64,000 bases of DNA, taken from NCBI RefSeq assembly GCF_041154455.1, contig NZ_AP028664.1, forward strand, positions 869,001-933,000, read 5' to 3'. Made by a program: the position numbers and the translations under genes. Below are positions 42,165 to 54,427 of the stretch, in pieces. The first letter of the stretch is position 1, and each line of letters opens with the position of its first letter. The stretch comes from Variovorax sp. V213 (GTDB lineage Bacteria > Pseudomonadota > Gammaproteobacteria > Burkholderiales > Burkholderiaceae_C). Under the pieces are notes generated by a model. The model worked only from the letters and a program-made list of their open reading frames with translations, had not been told where the DNA came from and ran no database searches.

Positions 42165-43376
42165 GTGAACACCCCTCCGCCCGTTCTGGACTTCAAGTGC
42201 GCCGCGCATCCCGATCCGTCGGCAGTCCCGCCGGGCAGCGCCCGCACGCTGCCCCCGGTGAGAAACCCCCGCCTGCGAGGCTTTCGGTGCCTGCGATGCG
42301 ATACCCCCTATCCGCTCTCGTTGGCGAACGATGGCTGCCCCGCCTGCAGGAACATCGGCATTCACGCCGGATTGCGCGCCAGCTACCTGCCCGACAGCGC
42401 CAATCCCGTGCCCATGCCCTACACGCCGGGCTTCACGCTGGGCGAGGGCCGCACGCCGCTCGCGGACATGCCGGAGCTGGCGCGGCAGTTCGGCGTGGCA
42501 CGCCTTGCGATCAAGGACGAATCGCGCAACCCCACGGGCTCCCACAAGGACCGCATGACCGCGGTGGGCGTGGCTCAGGCGCTGGACTTCGGCGCCCACA
42601 CGTTGGTGCTGGCTTCTTCGGGCAATGCCGCGATCTCGGCGGCGCACTATGCATGGGCTGCGGGCCTCGTCTGCGAAGTGGCAACCTACGAAGGCTTGCC
42701 CGCCGCCTATGCGCGGCAGCTCGACGCCCTGGGTGCCCGGCGCCACATCTTTGCGGACAACGCCGGCCGCTGGGCTTTCGTGCGTGAGCGCTCACAGCAG
42801 CCGGGCTATTTCGCGCTGACCAATTACCGCCTGCCGGCGTTGGGAAGCGCGCCGCTGGCGATCGAGGGGTACAAGTCCATTGCCCTGGAGTGCCTGACCG
42901 AGGGCGGGCTGCCCGATCATGTCGTGATCCCCACGGCGCGCGGCGATCTGGCCTGGGGTATCTACGCGGGCTTTCGCGACCTGCTGGCCGCGGGGCGTAT
43001 TTCGCGCTTGCCGCGGCTCTGGCTGGTGGAGCCTTTTGCGCGCCTCTCGCGCGTGCTTGCCGGCGGCGCGCTCAACGGCATGTATCCCGGCCACACGGCG
43101 CAGTTTTCCACCGCCGGGTCCACCGTGACTTTCCTGCAGTGGCAGGCCGCCGTCGCCTCGGGCGGGGGTGCGGTGGTGGTGAGCGACGACCAGGCCCGCG
43201 CGGCCCGGCGAAAGCTCACGGCGGCCGGCGTGAGCGCCGAACTGTGCGCGGCGGCCGGGCTGGACGCCCTGCGCCAGCTGCGCGAAAGCAATGCCATTGC
43301 CGGCGACGCCCACGTGGTGCTGATGCTCACCGCCAACGCCTCGCGCGACCCGAGTTGGCCCGACCAGGCCGTCTGA
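42165..43376 (+). CDS. Threonine-synthase-like PLP-dependent enzyme
   Basis: A 403-residue protein of the fold-type II PLP family. A zinc-ribbon-like N-terminal segment (FRCLRCDTPYPLSLANDGCPACRN, CxxC twice) precedes the catalytic core, as in threonine synthases and related diaminopropionate lyases. The PLP lysine is K128 in NPTGSHKDRM, and the phosphate-binding loop is SSGNAAISAAHYAW. The GTG at 42165 was chosen; a TTG 30 nt upstream is possible. It is followed 31 nt later by a Bug protein, which suggests that the substrate is a carboxylate or amino acid taken up by a TTT-type system. It is probably not the housekeeping threonine synthase. Confidence 0.8.
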   Translation: MNTPPPVLDFKCAAHPDPSAVPPGSARTLPPVRNPRLRGFRCLRCDTPYPLSLANDGCPACRNIGIHAGLRASYLPDSANPVPMPYTPGFTLGEGRTPLADMPELARQFGVARLAIKDESRNPTGSHKDRMTAVGVAQALDFGAHTLVLASSGNAAISAAHYAWAAGLVCEVATYEGLPAAYARQLDALGARRHIFADNAGRWAFVRERSQQPGYFALTNYRLPALGSAPLAIEGYKSIALECLTEGGLPDHVVIPTARGDLAWGIYAGFRDLLAAGRISRLPRLWLVEPFARLSRVLAGGALNGMYPGHTAQFSTAGSTVTFLQWQAAVASGGGAVVVSDDQARAARRKLTAAGVSAELCAAAGLDALRQLRESNAIAGDAHVVLMLTANASRDPSWPDQAV

Positions 43377-43407
43377 ACGTCCGAGCCACCCAGAAGGAAT
43401 CGAAACC

Positions 43408-44391
43408 ATGCAAGCAATGCAACGCCGCGCCTTCCTGGCTGCCGGATCGGCTACCCTGTTCACCGCCGCGGCGCAGCGCGCCTGGGCGGCTTTTCCCGAC
43501 AAACCCATCAAGCTGATCGTGCCGTGGGCGGCTGGCGGGAGCACCGACGCCATTGCGCGCGCCATGGCGCAGCGCATGAGCCAGACGATCGGCAGTTCGG
43601 TGATCGTCGACAACCGCCCCGGCGCCGCCGGCCAGATCGGCACCGAGGCTGCGGCCAAGGCCGCGCCCGACGGCTACACGCTTGCCATCGTCGAGTTGCC
43701 GCACGCGATTGCGCCCGCGGTGACGACCCGGTTGCCCTACGACCTGCTGCGCGACTTCACGCCGGTGACGATGATCGGCACGTCGCCCCTCGTCTTCTTT
43801 GCGGGCATGGAGGACGACAGCCGGGATTTCAAGACCTTCATCAAGACGGCCGCCGCCCGGCCGATGCCGCCGGCCATCGCGCACAGCGGCGCCGGCACGG
43901 TGAGCCATCTGGCGGCCGAACTGCTGGCGAGCCGCACGAAGATCAAGTTCAACATGGTTCCCTATCGCGGCTCGGCGCCGGCGCTCACCGACGTGGCGGC
44001 GGGCACGGTGGCCGGGCACTTCGCGACGCTGGCCAGCGGTTCCAGCCTCCTGGGCGCCAACAGGATCCGCCCGCTGCTGGTGACGAGCGCGCAGCGAGTG
44101 AACATTCCGGGGCTCAAGGATGTGCCTGGCCTGGCGGAGAGCGGGCTCAAGGGTCTCGAGATCGACCAGTGGTGGGCCATGGTGGCACCCGCCACGACGC
44201 CGCTGGAGGTGATCGAGCGTCTGCGGCGCGAGGCGATCGCGGCGCTGGACCATCCGTCGGTGAAGGAGCGCATGTCGGTGCTGGGTGTGCAGCTGAAGGG
44301 TTCCACCACGGGTGAGCTGCGCGCCTTCATGCGCGCGGAAGCCGAGCGCTGGCAGAAGGTGGCGCATGACATCGGGCTTCAGCCGCAATAA
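43408..44391 (+). CDS. Bug/TctC family tripartite tricarboxylate transporter substrate-binding protein
   Basis: A 327-residue periplasmic protein. The signal has a twin-arginine-like start (QRRAFLAAGSATLF) and cleavage near AWA-AFP. The Bug core is clear: FPDKPIKLIVPWAAGGSTDAIARAMA, VIVDNRPGAAGQIGTEAAAKAAPDGYTL and the C-terminal PLEVIERLRREAIAAL. These proteins bind carboxylates such as tricarboxylates, amino acids or aromatic acids. There are no TctA/TctB membrane partners nearby, which is common in this group, where hundreds of orphan Bug proteins exist. It pairs with the PLP enzyme in one transcript. Confidence 0.93.
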   Translation: MQAMQRRAFLAAGSATLFTAAAQRAWAAFPDKPIKLIVPWAAGGSTDAIARAMAQRMSQTIGSSVIVDNRPGAAGQIGTEAAAKAAPDGYTLAIVELPHAIAPAVTTRLPYDLLRDFTPVTMIGTSPLVFFAGMEDDSRDFKTFIKTAAARPMPPAIAHSGAGTVSHLAAELLASRTKIKFNMVPYRGSAPALTDVAAGTVAGHFATLASGSSLLGANRIRPLLVTSAQRVNIPGLKDVPGLAESGLKGLEIDQWWAMVAPATTPLEVIERLRREAIAALDHPSVKERMSVLGVQLKGSTTGELRAFMRAEAERWQKVAHDIGLQPQ

Positions 44392-44439
44392 GCGAGGTCT
44401 CGATGGGGCGGGCCGTCTGCGTGGCCGGCCGTTTTTCGT

Positions 44440-44748
44440 TCAGCGCCCGGATTGCACCTTGATCCGGATCGTGTTCACGTCCCAGCCCTTGTTCCGCAGC
44501 CGGGTGACCAGCATTGGCGACAGCTGCCGCAGCTTGGCGGCCGCGGCGCTGCCGTTGACCAGCAGGCACCACACGTCCCCTTCGGCCGGGCCGGCCTGGA
44601 CGGCGGGGCGCATGGCCGGCGGAATCAATCCTTCGACCGCCCGCAGCCGCTCGCTGGCGTCGCGGGCCCGCGCAATCAGGCTCGCCAGGGTGGGCGAGCC
44701 TTCGGCGGCCTGCTGCAGCGTGAAAGGGGGGACGGAGCGGCGATTCAT
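44440..44748 (-). CDS. dciA: DUF721 / DciA family protein
   Basis: A 102-residue small basic protein of the DUF721 family. It has the pattern LxxLxxRARxxxERLRAVEGLIPP, then DVWCLLVNGSAAAAKLRQLSPMLVTRLRNKGW with a terminal basic beta strand (INTIRIKVQ). DciA loads the replicative helicase DnaB in bacteria that lack DnaC. It is divergent from secA, the usual neighbour of DUF721 genes in this class. Confidence 0.8.
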   Translation of the reverse strand: MNRRSVPPFTLQQAAEGSPTLASLIARARDASERLRAVEGLIPPAMRPAVQAGPAEGDVWCLLVNGSAAAAKLRQLSPMLVTRLRNKGWDVNTIRIKVQSGR

Positions 44749-44938
44749 GGGTAATCCGGAGGATGGAACAAGACAGCTAAAATGCCCGGTTTGCCGACGC
44801 TTGCGCCGGCAGATCCGGTCTGGAGCCGCTTGCTTTCGAGGCTTGCATTCGAAGAAGGCGCGCCCAACTGCTTTCACCATATCTTAGGGAATCCGGTCGC
44901 AGTGCCTGTGTGTCAGGTGCCCGTCCATCTCCACGCCA

Positions 44939-47731
<2,793 letters not shown>

Positions 47732-47758
47732 CCCAGAAACTTCCGAAGAGAAACCGCC

Positions 47759-48988
47759 ATGCCCGTGAACCTGTCCGCCCCTGATCCTGCCGCCTTGTTC
47801 GCGGTGCCCGGCGTCCGTATCGGCGTGGCCGAAGCGGGCGTGCGCAAGGCCAACCGCAAGGACCTGACCGTCGTGCTCATCGATGAAGGCTCGGCGGTCG
47901 GCGGCGTGTTCACCCAGAACCGTTTCTGCGCCGCGCCGGTGCAGGTCTGCCGCGATCACCTGGCAGCCAACTACGGCATTCGCGCGATGGTGATCAACAC
48001 CGGCAATGCCAACGCGGGCACGGGCGAAGACGGCCTGATGCGCACGCGTTCCACCTGCATCGCGCTCGCGCGCCATCTGGATATCGCGCCGGAGCAGATC
48101 CTGCCGTTCTCGACCGGCGTGATCATGGAGCCGCTGCCCGTGGACCGCATCGAAGCCGGCCTGCCCGCCGCGCTGGCCGACGCTTCGGAGAAGCATTGGG
48201 CACGTGCCGCCGAAGGCATCATGACCACCGACACGATTCCCAAGGCTTTCAGCCAGCAGGTCCAGGTCGGCGGCGCCACCGTCACCATCACCGGCATCAG
48301 CAAGGGCGCCGGCATGATCCGCCCGAACATGGCGACCATGCTGGGCTTCATGGCGACCGATGCCAAGATCGATCCGGCGCTGATCCAGCCGCTGGCAAAA
48401 CAGCTGGCCGATGGCTCGTTCAACCGGGTGACGATCGACGGCGACACGTCGACCAACGACTCCTTCGTGGTCATTGCCACGCAGAAGGCCGCGCACGCCA
48501 CCATCACCTCGCTGGAGTCGGCCGACGGCCAGGCGCTCGTGGCCGCCATGCAGAACGTGGCCCGCCTGCTGGCGCAAGCCATCGTGCGCGACGGCGAAGG
48601 CGCGACCAAGTTCATCACCATCCAGGTCGAAGGCGGCCGCGATGCCGCCGAGTGCAAGCAGGTGGCCTATGCCGTGGCGCATTCGCCGCTCGTCAAGACC
48701 GCATTCTTTGCCAGCGACCCGAACCTCGGCCGCATCCTGGCGGCGGTGGGCTACGCGGGCATTGCCGACCTCGACCAGACCGGCATCGACCTGTTCCTCG
48801 ACGACGTGCACGTGGCCGTCAAGGGCGGGCGCAACCCGTCCTACCGTGAAGAAGACGGCCAGCGCGTGATGAAGCAGAGCGAGATCACCGTGCGCATCGG
48901 CCTGGGCCGCGGGAACGCGAGCGAAACGGTGTGGACCTGCGACCTGAGCCACGACTACGTGACCATCAATGCCGACTACAGGTCATGA
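47759..48988 (+). CDS. argJ: Bifunctional ornithine acetyltransferase/N-acetylglutamate synthase
   Basis: A 409-residue enzyme that recycles acetyl groups in arginine biosynthesis. The self-cleavage site that gives alpha and beta chains is in GIMTTDTIPKAF (Thr is the new N-terminal nucleophile). Other signatures are GMIRPNMATMLGFMATDA, DGDTSTNDSFVV, and the C terminus RGNASETVWTCDLSHDYVTINADYRS. It lies downstream of secA and overlaps the next gene's start (ATGA). Confidence 0.97.
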   Translation: MPVNLSAPDPAALFAVPGVRIGVAEAGVRKANRKDLTVVLIDEGSAVGGVFTQNRFCAAPVQVCRDHLAANYGIRAMVINTGNANAGTGEDGLMRTRSTCIALARHLDIAPEQILPFSTGVIMEPLPVDRIEAGLPAALADASEKHWARAAEGIMTTDTIPKAFSQQVQVGGATVTITGISKGAGMIRPNMATMLGFMATDAKIDPALIQPLAKQLADGSFNRVTIDGDTSTNDSFVVIATQKAAHATITSLESADGQALVAAMQNVARLLAQAIVRDGEGATKFITIQVEGGRDAAECKQVAYAVAHSPLVKTAFFASDPNLGRILAAVGYAGIADLDQTGIDLFLDDVHVAVKGGRNPSYREEDGQRVMKQSEITVRIGLGRGNASETVWTCDLSHDYVTINADYRS

Positions 48989-49860
48989 ATGAGCAATTCC
49001 AGAAGCTGCTAGAGCGCGCCGAGCAGCTGATCGGCCGCATCGAGTCGATCCTGCCGCAGCCGCTGGCGGCCCCCGCCGACTGGAACGCGTCGATCGCGTG
49101 GCGCTATCGCCGCCGCAGCTCGGGCCATGGCGTGCTCGAACCGGTGAAACACGTGGCCGCGATGGCGCTCGATTCGCTCAAGGAAATCGACGTCCAGAAG
49201 GAAAAGATCGAGCGCAACACGCGCCAGTTCGTCGAAGGCAAGCCGGCCAACAACGTGCTGCTGACGGGTGCGCGCGGCACCGGCAAGTCGTCGCTCATCC
49301 GCGCCTGCCTGCAGGCCTATGCGCCGCAGGGGCTGCGACTGATCGAAGTCGACAAGGCCGAGCTGACTGACCTGCCCGACATCGTCGAGGTGGTGTCGCA
49401 GCGGCCCGAAAAATTCATCGTGTTCAGCGACGACCTGAGCTTCGATGAAGGCGAGCCGGGCTACAAGGCGCTGAAGTCGATCCTGGACGGCTCGATTGCG
49501 GCGGCCACGCCCAACGTGCTGATCTACGCGACCAGCAACCGGCGCCACCTGCTGCCGGAATACATGAAGGACAACCTCAGCTACACCCACACCGAGGACG
49601 GCGAAGTGCATCCCGGCGAAGTGATCGAGGAGAAGATCTCGCTGTCGGAACGCTTCGGCCTGTGGGTCAGCTTCTATCCCTTCAGCCAGAACGAATACCT
49701 GGCAATCGTCGCGCAGTGGCTGTCGTCGTTCGGCGTGGACCCCGCCGCGATCGAGGCGGCGCGTCCCGCGGCGCTGGTGTGGGCGCTCGAGCGCGGTTCG
49801 CGCAGCGGCCGCGTGGCCTACCAGTTTGCGCGCGACTACGCGGGGCGGGCCGCCGCATGA
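48985..49860 (+). CDS. DUF815-family AAA+ ATP-binding protein
   Basis: A 291-residue AAA+-type protein. An N-terminal helical region is followed by Walker A (LLTGARGTGKSSLIRACL) and Walker B (FIVFSDDLSFDEGE), then a sensor-like IYATSNRRHLLPEYMKD. The role is not established; the family is common in proteobacteria next to argJ or mutT. Here it overlaps argJ upstream and mutT downstream by 4 bp each, so it belongs to one operon. Confidence 0.88.
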   Translation: MNEQFQKLLERAEQLIGRIESILPQPLAAPADWNASIAWRYRRRSSGHGVLEPVKHVAAMALDSLKEIDVQKEKIERNTRQFVEGKPANNVLLTGARGTGKSSLIRACLQAYAPQGLRLIEVDKAELTDLPDIVEVVSQRPEKFIVFSDDLSFDEGEPGYKALKSILDGSIAAATPNVLIYATSNRRHLLPEYMKDNLSYTHTEDGEVHPGEVIEEKISLSERFGLWVSFYPFSQNEYLAIVAQWLSSFGVDPAAIEAARPAALVWALERGSRSGRVAYQFARDYAGRAAA

Positions 49861-50318
49861 GCGCACAGCCGCAATCCCAAGGCCGCAAGCACACCGAGGT
49901 GGCTGTCGGCGTGCTGATCCGCCCGGCCGACGATGCGCTGCTGCTGTCGACCCGGCCCGAGGGCAAGGCGTACGCAGGCTTCTGGGAGTTTCCGGGCGGC
50001 AAGATCGAGGCCGGCGAAACGGTGGAGCAGGCACTGCGCCGCGAGCTGCACGAAGAACTGGGCATCACCATCGCGGGTGCCGAGGTCTGGAAAGTGACCG
50101 AGCACGACTACCCGCATGCGCTGGTGCGGCTGCACTGGTGCAAGGTCACGGCCTGGAGCGGCGAGTTCGAAATGCGCGAAGGCCAGGCCATGCGCTGGCA
50201 GCAACTGCCGCTCGACGTGGCCCCGGTGCTGCCGGGTGCCTTGCCGGTGCTCGAATGGCTGACCCAGGAGCGCGGGCTGCCCGCGTCGGCGGCGCTGGCG
50301 GTTTCGACCCTGGCCTGA
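49857..50318 (+). CDS. mutT: Nudix hydrolase MutT (8-oxo-dGTP diphosphatase)
   Basis: A 153-residue protein with a full Nudix box, GGKIEAGETVEQALRRELHEELGI (G-x5-E-x7-REU-x-EE-x-GU). The N-terminal VAVGVLIRPADDALLLSTRPEGKAYAGFWEFPGGK is MutT-like. It hydrolyses 8-oxo-dGTP to prevent A:T to C:G mutations. It overlaps the AAA+ gene by 4 bp; an acyltransferase gene begins 61 nt later. Confidence 0.9.
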   Translation: MSAQPQSQGRKHTEVAVGVLIRPADDALLLSTRPEGKAYAGFWEFPGGKIEAGETVEQALRRELHEELGITIAGAEVWKVTEHDYPHALVRLHWCKVTAWSGEFEMREGQAMRWQQLPLDVAPVLPGALPVLEWLTQERGLPASAALAVSTLA

Positions 50319-50379
50319 TGGACTGGGCCGCGAGGTCGGGCGAGCGCGGCCTGCAGGCGCCGCGGGCCTGAGACAAGAC

Positions 50380-52326
50380 ATGCTGCATCCCAAGTACCGC
50401 GCCGACATCGATGGCCTGCGTGCCGTGGCGGTGGCGTCGGTGCTGGCCTTCCATGCGTTTCCCGACGCATTGCCGGGAGGCTTCATCGGCGTCGATATCT
50501 TCTTCGTGATCTCGGGCTTCCTGATCACGACGATCATCATGCAGAGCCATGCGGCGGGCGATTTCAGCTACCCCGATTTCTATGCACGACGCATCCGGCG
50601 GATCTTTCCGGCGCTGACGCTGGTGCTGCTGGCCACGCTCGCCTTCGGCTGGTATGCGCTGCTGCCCAGGGAATTCGCCGAACTCGGCAAGCAGGCGACG
50701 GGCGGCGCGGCCTTCATTGCCAATTTCATCTTCTGGGGCGAAGCCGGCTATTTCGATACGGCCGCGGAGACCAAGCCGCTGCTGCACCTGTGGTCACTGG
50801 GCATCGAGGAGCAGTTCTACATTTTCTGGCCCATGCTGCTGGCGCTGGCCTGGCGCCGGCGCTGGCCGATTCTCCGGTTGCTCTGGGTGCTGGCGGTGGT
50901 TTCGTTTCTGGTCAACGTGCTGACGATCCATCCCTTTCGCACGGCGGCCTTCTACTCGCCCGTTTCGCGCTTCTGGGAACTGATGGTGGGCGGCATCCTG
51001 GCCTGCATGCGGTTGCGGCCCGCCAAGGAACCGGTGCCAGCCTGGCGCAGCCACGTGCAGTCCTGCGTGGGCGTGGGGCTGATCGTGCTGGGGCTCGTGA
51101 TGACCCGCAGCGACAAGGCGTTTCCGGGTTGGTGGGCGCTGCTGCCCACGCTGGGCGCGGCGAGCTGTATCGCGGCCGGGCCTGCGGGGGTGCTGAACAG
51201 GCACGTGCTCGCCAGCCGTCCGATGGTGTGGATCGGCCTCATCAGCTATCCGCTCTATCTGTGGCATTGGCCCTTGCTGATCTACGCGCGCATCGTGAAC
51301 GAAGGCGAGCCATCGCCCGGCGTGCGTGCGGCAATGGTGCTGGCGAGCGTGGCGCTGGCCTGGCTTACCTATCGCTTCGTCGAGCGCTTCACCAGGGCGC
51401 GGGTGCACGTCGGCATGCTGCGCGCGCTCGTGGGCGGCAGCATGGCGATCGCGGTCACCGGGCTGCTGGCGCTGGGCGGCATGCCGCCTCGCAACGGCAG
51501 CGAGCTGCTGCGCAAGGTGACCGACGCCACCGTGGACGACAACTACTACGCCGGCTTCGAGCAGCAGAAGATCGGCGCCTATCCGGTCAAGCGCGTGGGC
51601 GACGGGTCCCGCAAGGTCCTGCTGATCGGCGACAGCCACATCCTGCAATACGCGCCCCGTGCCATGGAGCTTGCACGCAGCGCGCCCGGGCGCATGGCGA
51701 CGACCTACTTCTCTACCTATGGCGCCTGCCCGCCGGTGCCCGGCATGGTTGCAGAGGGCAATCCGGGCTGCGAGCAGGCGCGCCGCGAAATGCTCGCGCT
51801 GGCCCTCGATCCGCAGATCGACACCGTGGTGGTCGGGGCCTGCTGGAACTGCTATTTCACGGGCAACTTTCCGCTGCCGTTCTACTTTCAGGACGGTGCT
51901 TCGGCCTACCTCGTGAACAATGGCGGCGCCGGCCTCGGGCGCTCGCTGGCGTCGCTCGAAAAGCTGCTGGCGCAGCTGGTGCAGCACAAGAAGAAGGTCT
52001 ACCTGTTGCTGGACAACGCCAGCGGCCCCGAGTTCGAGCCGCGGCGCCTCATCGAAGGCAGCCGCATGGGCAAGATGGTGGCGCTGACCAGCACGCCTGC
52101 CGCGCCCCTGCCGCCGGAACAGGCGAGGCTCAATGAGCAACTGCGCGCGCTCGCGCTCTCCAGCGGTGCGGAGCCCATCGACGTGGTGGCAAGGCTCTGT
52201 GCGGATGGGCAGTGCCTCCGGGCGACACCCGACGATTCGCCGGTCTACAAGGACCGGGAGCACTTGCGTCCAGCGTACGTCCGCGAGCACGCGGACTACC
52301 TGGACCGCGTCTTTCTCGCGCCGTAG
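50380..52326 (+). CDS. OafA/YrhL-type acyltransferase with a C-terminal SGNH domain
   Basis: A 648-residue protein. Residues 1-360 form an acyltransferase-3 membrane domain with about ten helices: YRADIDGLRAVAVASVLAFHAF (catalytic His), SGFLIT, and RRIRRIFPAL. Residues from about 390 form a periplasmic SGNH hydrolase-like domain with block I GDSH (LLIGDSHILQ) and a final D-x-x-H (KDREHLRP). It probably O-acetylates a surface glycan, as OafA does for O antigen. It lies between mutT and yacG, where no such gene is expected, and converges on yacG with 12 nt between. Confidence 0.88.
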   Translation: MLHPKYRADIDGLRAVAVASVLAFHAFPDALPGGFIGVDIFFVISGFLITTIIMQSHAAGDFSYPDFYARRIRRIFPALTLVLLATLAFGWYALLPREFAELGKQATGGAAFIANFIFWGEAGYFDTAAETKPLLHLWSLGIEEQFYIFWPMLLALAWRRRWPILRLLWVLAVVSFLVNVLTIHPFRTAAFYSPVSRFWELMVGGILACMRLRPAKEPVPAWRSHVQSCVGVGLIVLGLVMTRSDKAFPGWWALLPTLGAASCIAAGPAGVLNRHVLASRPMVWIGLISYPLYLWHWPLLIYARIVNEGEPSPGVRAAMVLASVALAWLTYRFVERFTRARVHVGMLRALVGGSMAIAVTGLLALGGMPPRNGSELLRKVTDATVDDNYYAGFEQQKIGAYPVKRVGDGSRKVLLIGDSHILQYAPRAMELARSAPGRMATTYFSTYGACPPVPGMVAEGNPGCEQARREMLALALDPQIDTVVVGACWNCYFTGNFPLPFYFQDGASAYLVNNGGAGLGRSLASLEKLLAQLVQHKKKVYLLLDNASGPEFEPRRLIEGSRMGKMVALTSTPAAPLPPEQARLNEQLRALALSSGAEPIDVVARLCADGQCLRATPDDSPVYKDREHLRPAYVREHADYLDRVFLAP

Positions 52327-52338
52327 CTCAGGAGACGT

Positions 52339-52551
52339 TCACTGAACCTTCTTCGGGTCGCCGAAGGGCTCGTCGTCGGCCGGGGCTTCTGCCGGCATCC
52401 GGAACTCCTCGCTGGCCCAGGCCCCGAAATCGATGCCCTTGCATCGCGCACTGCAGAACGGGCGGTAGGGGTTGCGCTCGGCATAGACACTGTCGCCGCC
52501 ACACGAGGGGCAGCGGACGATCCGCTCGCCGATCCGTTTCACATCGCTCAT
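52339..52551 (-). CDS. yacG: DNA gyrase inhibitor YacG
   Basis: A 70-residue zinc protein. The metal site is VRCPSCGGDSVYAERNPYRPFCSARCKGID (CxxC ... CxxxC), and LGAWASEEF-like text (here FGAWASEEFRMP) follows. E. coli YacG binds GyrB and blocks DNA binding. The start at 52551 was chosen for the family N terminus. It lies 61 nt after zapD on the same strand. Confidence 0.95.
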   Translation of the reverse strand: MSDVKRIGERIVRCPSCGGDSVYAERNPYRPFCSARCKGIDFGAWASEEFRMPAEAPADDEPFGDPKKVQ

Positions 52552-52612
52552 TGGGTAACCTCCGTGCTCCGCACGGCGGTGCGAGCCCCCTTCGGAGCGG
52601 CCGGGCGGGGGC

Positions 52613-53368
52613 TCATGCGCAAAGGGTGAGTTCGAATGCCGTGTCGTCCGTGCTGGGGTGCAGCCGGTCGTCGGCTTCGTGCCGCATGAGCCGCACTGAA
52701 ACCATGAGCCGGTTGCCGCTGATCTCGGGAATGAGCCCCAGCGCGGGATCGATGCGCAGCCGCAGCAACTGGAAGCTGCGGCCTTGCGGCAGGTTTTGCT
52801 GGAACTGGCCGCCCGTGGCAATGACCTTGTACGGTACATCGGCATCGCGCAGCAGCTTGAGCAGCAGGTAGATGGATTCGGCCAGGGGGGACAGCGTGGC
52901 GGACCAGCGTTCGAGATCGGCGCGGCGGCTTGCGGCGCTGCGGTGCTGCCAGGCGTAATAGGCGGGCAGATCGAATTCGCAGGTGCCGCCCGGAATGCCC
53001 GCGCGGCTTCGAATGCTCATGAGCCACTCGTTTTCGGTCAGGGCCTGTCCGGCCTTGCCGGCAACGCCGTTGAGCGTTGCGAAGTTGCGCTCGAGCTGCC
53101 CCACCACCTGGTCGAGCACGGCTTCGGCAATGGCCGGATTGCCGCGATAGCTGTTGAAGACGTTCTTGTGCTTGTCGAGATCGCGCATCACGTCGGCCTT
53201 GAGGTCGGCGCGTGCGGCAACGTCCATGATCTCGAAGATCGTGACCAATGCGTAGTGATGCGAGAGGGCGGATTCCGAGGGCACCAGTTCCCCGAGCCGG
53301 CGGAAGAGGTGCTCCAGCCGCAGGTAGGTGCGGATGCGCTCGTTGAAAGGGTACTCGTAGAGGATCAC
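52613..53368 (-). CDS. zapD: Cell division protein ZapD
   Basis: A 251-residue protein that cross-links FtsZ filaments. It begins MILYEYPFNERIRTYLRLEHLFRRL, the clear ZapD (DUF1342) signature, and has SRAGIPGGTCEFDLPAYYAWQ and LRDADVPYKVIATGGQFQQNL further on. It is upstream of yacG on the same strand as in E. coli coaE-zapD-yacG. Here it is separated from coaE by an acetylation gene pair. Confidence 0.95.
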   Translation of the reverse strand: MILYEYPFNERIRTYLRLEHLFRRLGELVPSESALSHHYALVTIFEIMDVAARADLKADVMRDLDKHKNVFNSYRGNPAIAEAVLDQVVGQLERNFATLNGVAGKAGQALTENEWLMSIRSRAGIPGGTCEFDLPAYYAWQHRSAASRRADLERWSATLSPLAESIYLLLKLLRDADVPYKVIATGGQFQQNLPQGRSFQLLRLRIDPALGLIPEISGNRLMVSVRLMRHEADDRLHPSTDDTAFELTLCA

Positions 53369-53404
53369 GCGTTTTTGTCGGTTTCCTGTCGCGCCATCAT
53401 AGCT

Positions 53405-54421
53405 TCAGGGCGATTTCGATGGTGGCGTGGGCAGCACTTCGCGCACGGCGGTGAGCATGCGTTCTCCCAGCGCGAGCTGGCCGTGCATGGACATGTGGGT
53501 GTCGTTCGAGAAATAGAAGTCGCGAATCTGCGTGTGCTTCTCGCGCGTGAATGCGTAGAGATCGGGTCCCAGCCCGGACGCGCGGAACCCGGCTTCGAAA
53601 TCCTTGGAGTAATCGGGCTTCAGGTACACGGTGGTCTTGTTGGGAATCACCATCCACATGATAGGAAGCTTGCTGTGCACCTTTGTGAAATTCTTCATCC
53701 ACTCCAGGTGCGCGGGAGTCAACGGGCCATTGTCGTCATCTTCGGCGAAAAAGGGCATCTTGTCGCAGGAGCGATGGGAAAAGAGCTTGCAACCATCGGG
53801 CACCGGCCGAACCCAGGTGTTCCAGTCGAAGTGAATGTCTGTTTCAGACTTTTTCGCTTTCCAGGTGTTGTAGTAGGTCGTGATCCCCGTCATGAACTGC
53901 ACGTTCCAGTTGGGTGCGGGGCTCGGCACGGTTTCGTCCGGCGTGATCAGGGGATGGTCCATGGCGTCGAAGGGCCGGATCATCTTCTGGCACTTCATGC
54001 TGTCCCTGGTGCGGTCGCCCAGCAGGCGTTCCACGCTCTCGATGATGATCAGCTTGCCCTTGAAGCCTGTGCGCGCGATCCACTGGTCGAAGTCGCCGCA
54101 GAGCGCATTTTCATACTGGCCCCAGTAGGTGGTCGAGACGCGGTAGCCGGCCTTGGCAAGCACGGACTGCCAGCGGAAGGTCATGGAGAAGCTGTCGCCG
54201 ATGACCAGGATGTCGGCCTGGTCGACGGGCGTGCCTTTCAGCAAGGCAGGGTCGACCTGGGGTGGCGGGGCGGTCCAGCCGAACTCGCGTTCAGACAGGC
54301 GGCCAATCCGCGTGAGGTCGCCGTAAGGCACGGGGCTGGTGAGCGAAACGATCCACAGCGCCATCAGGGCGATGTAGCCGATGAGGAAGAATCGCAGCCA
54401 GACTTTGGCGGGCGTCGTCAT
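53405..54421 (-). CDS. AlgJ-like SGNH protein of an O-acetylation pair
   Basis: A 338-residue protein anchored by one N-terminal helix (FFLIGYIALMALWIVSL). The periplasmic domain has SGNH features: DILVIGDSFSMTFRW (GDS with nucleophilic Ser) and a late FYFSNDTHMSMHGQLALGERM (D-x-H). Such AlgJ/AlgX-like partners take an acetyl group from the MBOAT protein and put it on a polymer. It follows the AlgI-like gene by 6 nt, which fixes the pairing. The target polymer is not evident from the neighbours. Confidence 0.82.
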   Translation of the reverse strand: MTTPAKVWLRFFLIGYIALMALWIVSLTSPVPYGDLTRIGRLSEREFGWTAPPPQVDPALLKGTPVDQADILVIGDSFSMTFRWQSVLAKAGYRVSTTYWGQYENALCGDFDQWIARTGFKGKLIIIESVERLLGDRTRDSMKCQKMIRPFDAMDHPLITPDETVPSPAPNWNVQFMTGITTYYNTWKAKKSETDIHFDWNTWVRPVPDGCKLFSHRSCDKMPFFAEDDDNGPLTPAHLEWMKNFTKVHSKLPIMWMVIPNKTTVYLKPDYSKDFEAGFRASGLGPDLYAFTREKHTQIRDFYFSNDTHMSMHGQLALGERMLTAVREVLPTPPSKSP

Positions 54422-54427
54422 GTCGAA

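Noticed and set aside
44400..44437. Possible terminator after the Bug gene
   Set aside because: The hairpin arms (GGCCG/CGGCC) are short and irregular; the T-run is present but the stem is too weak to call confidently.
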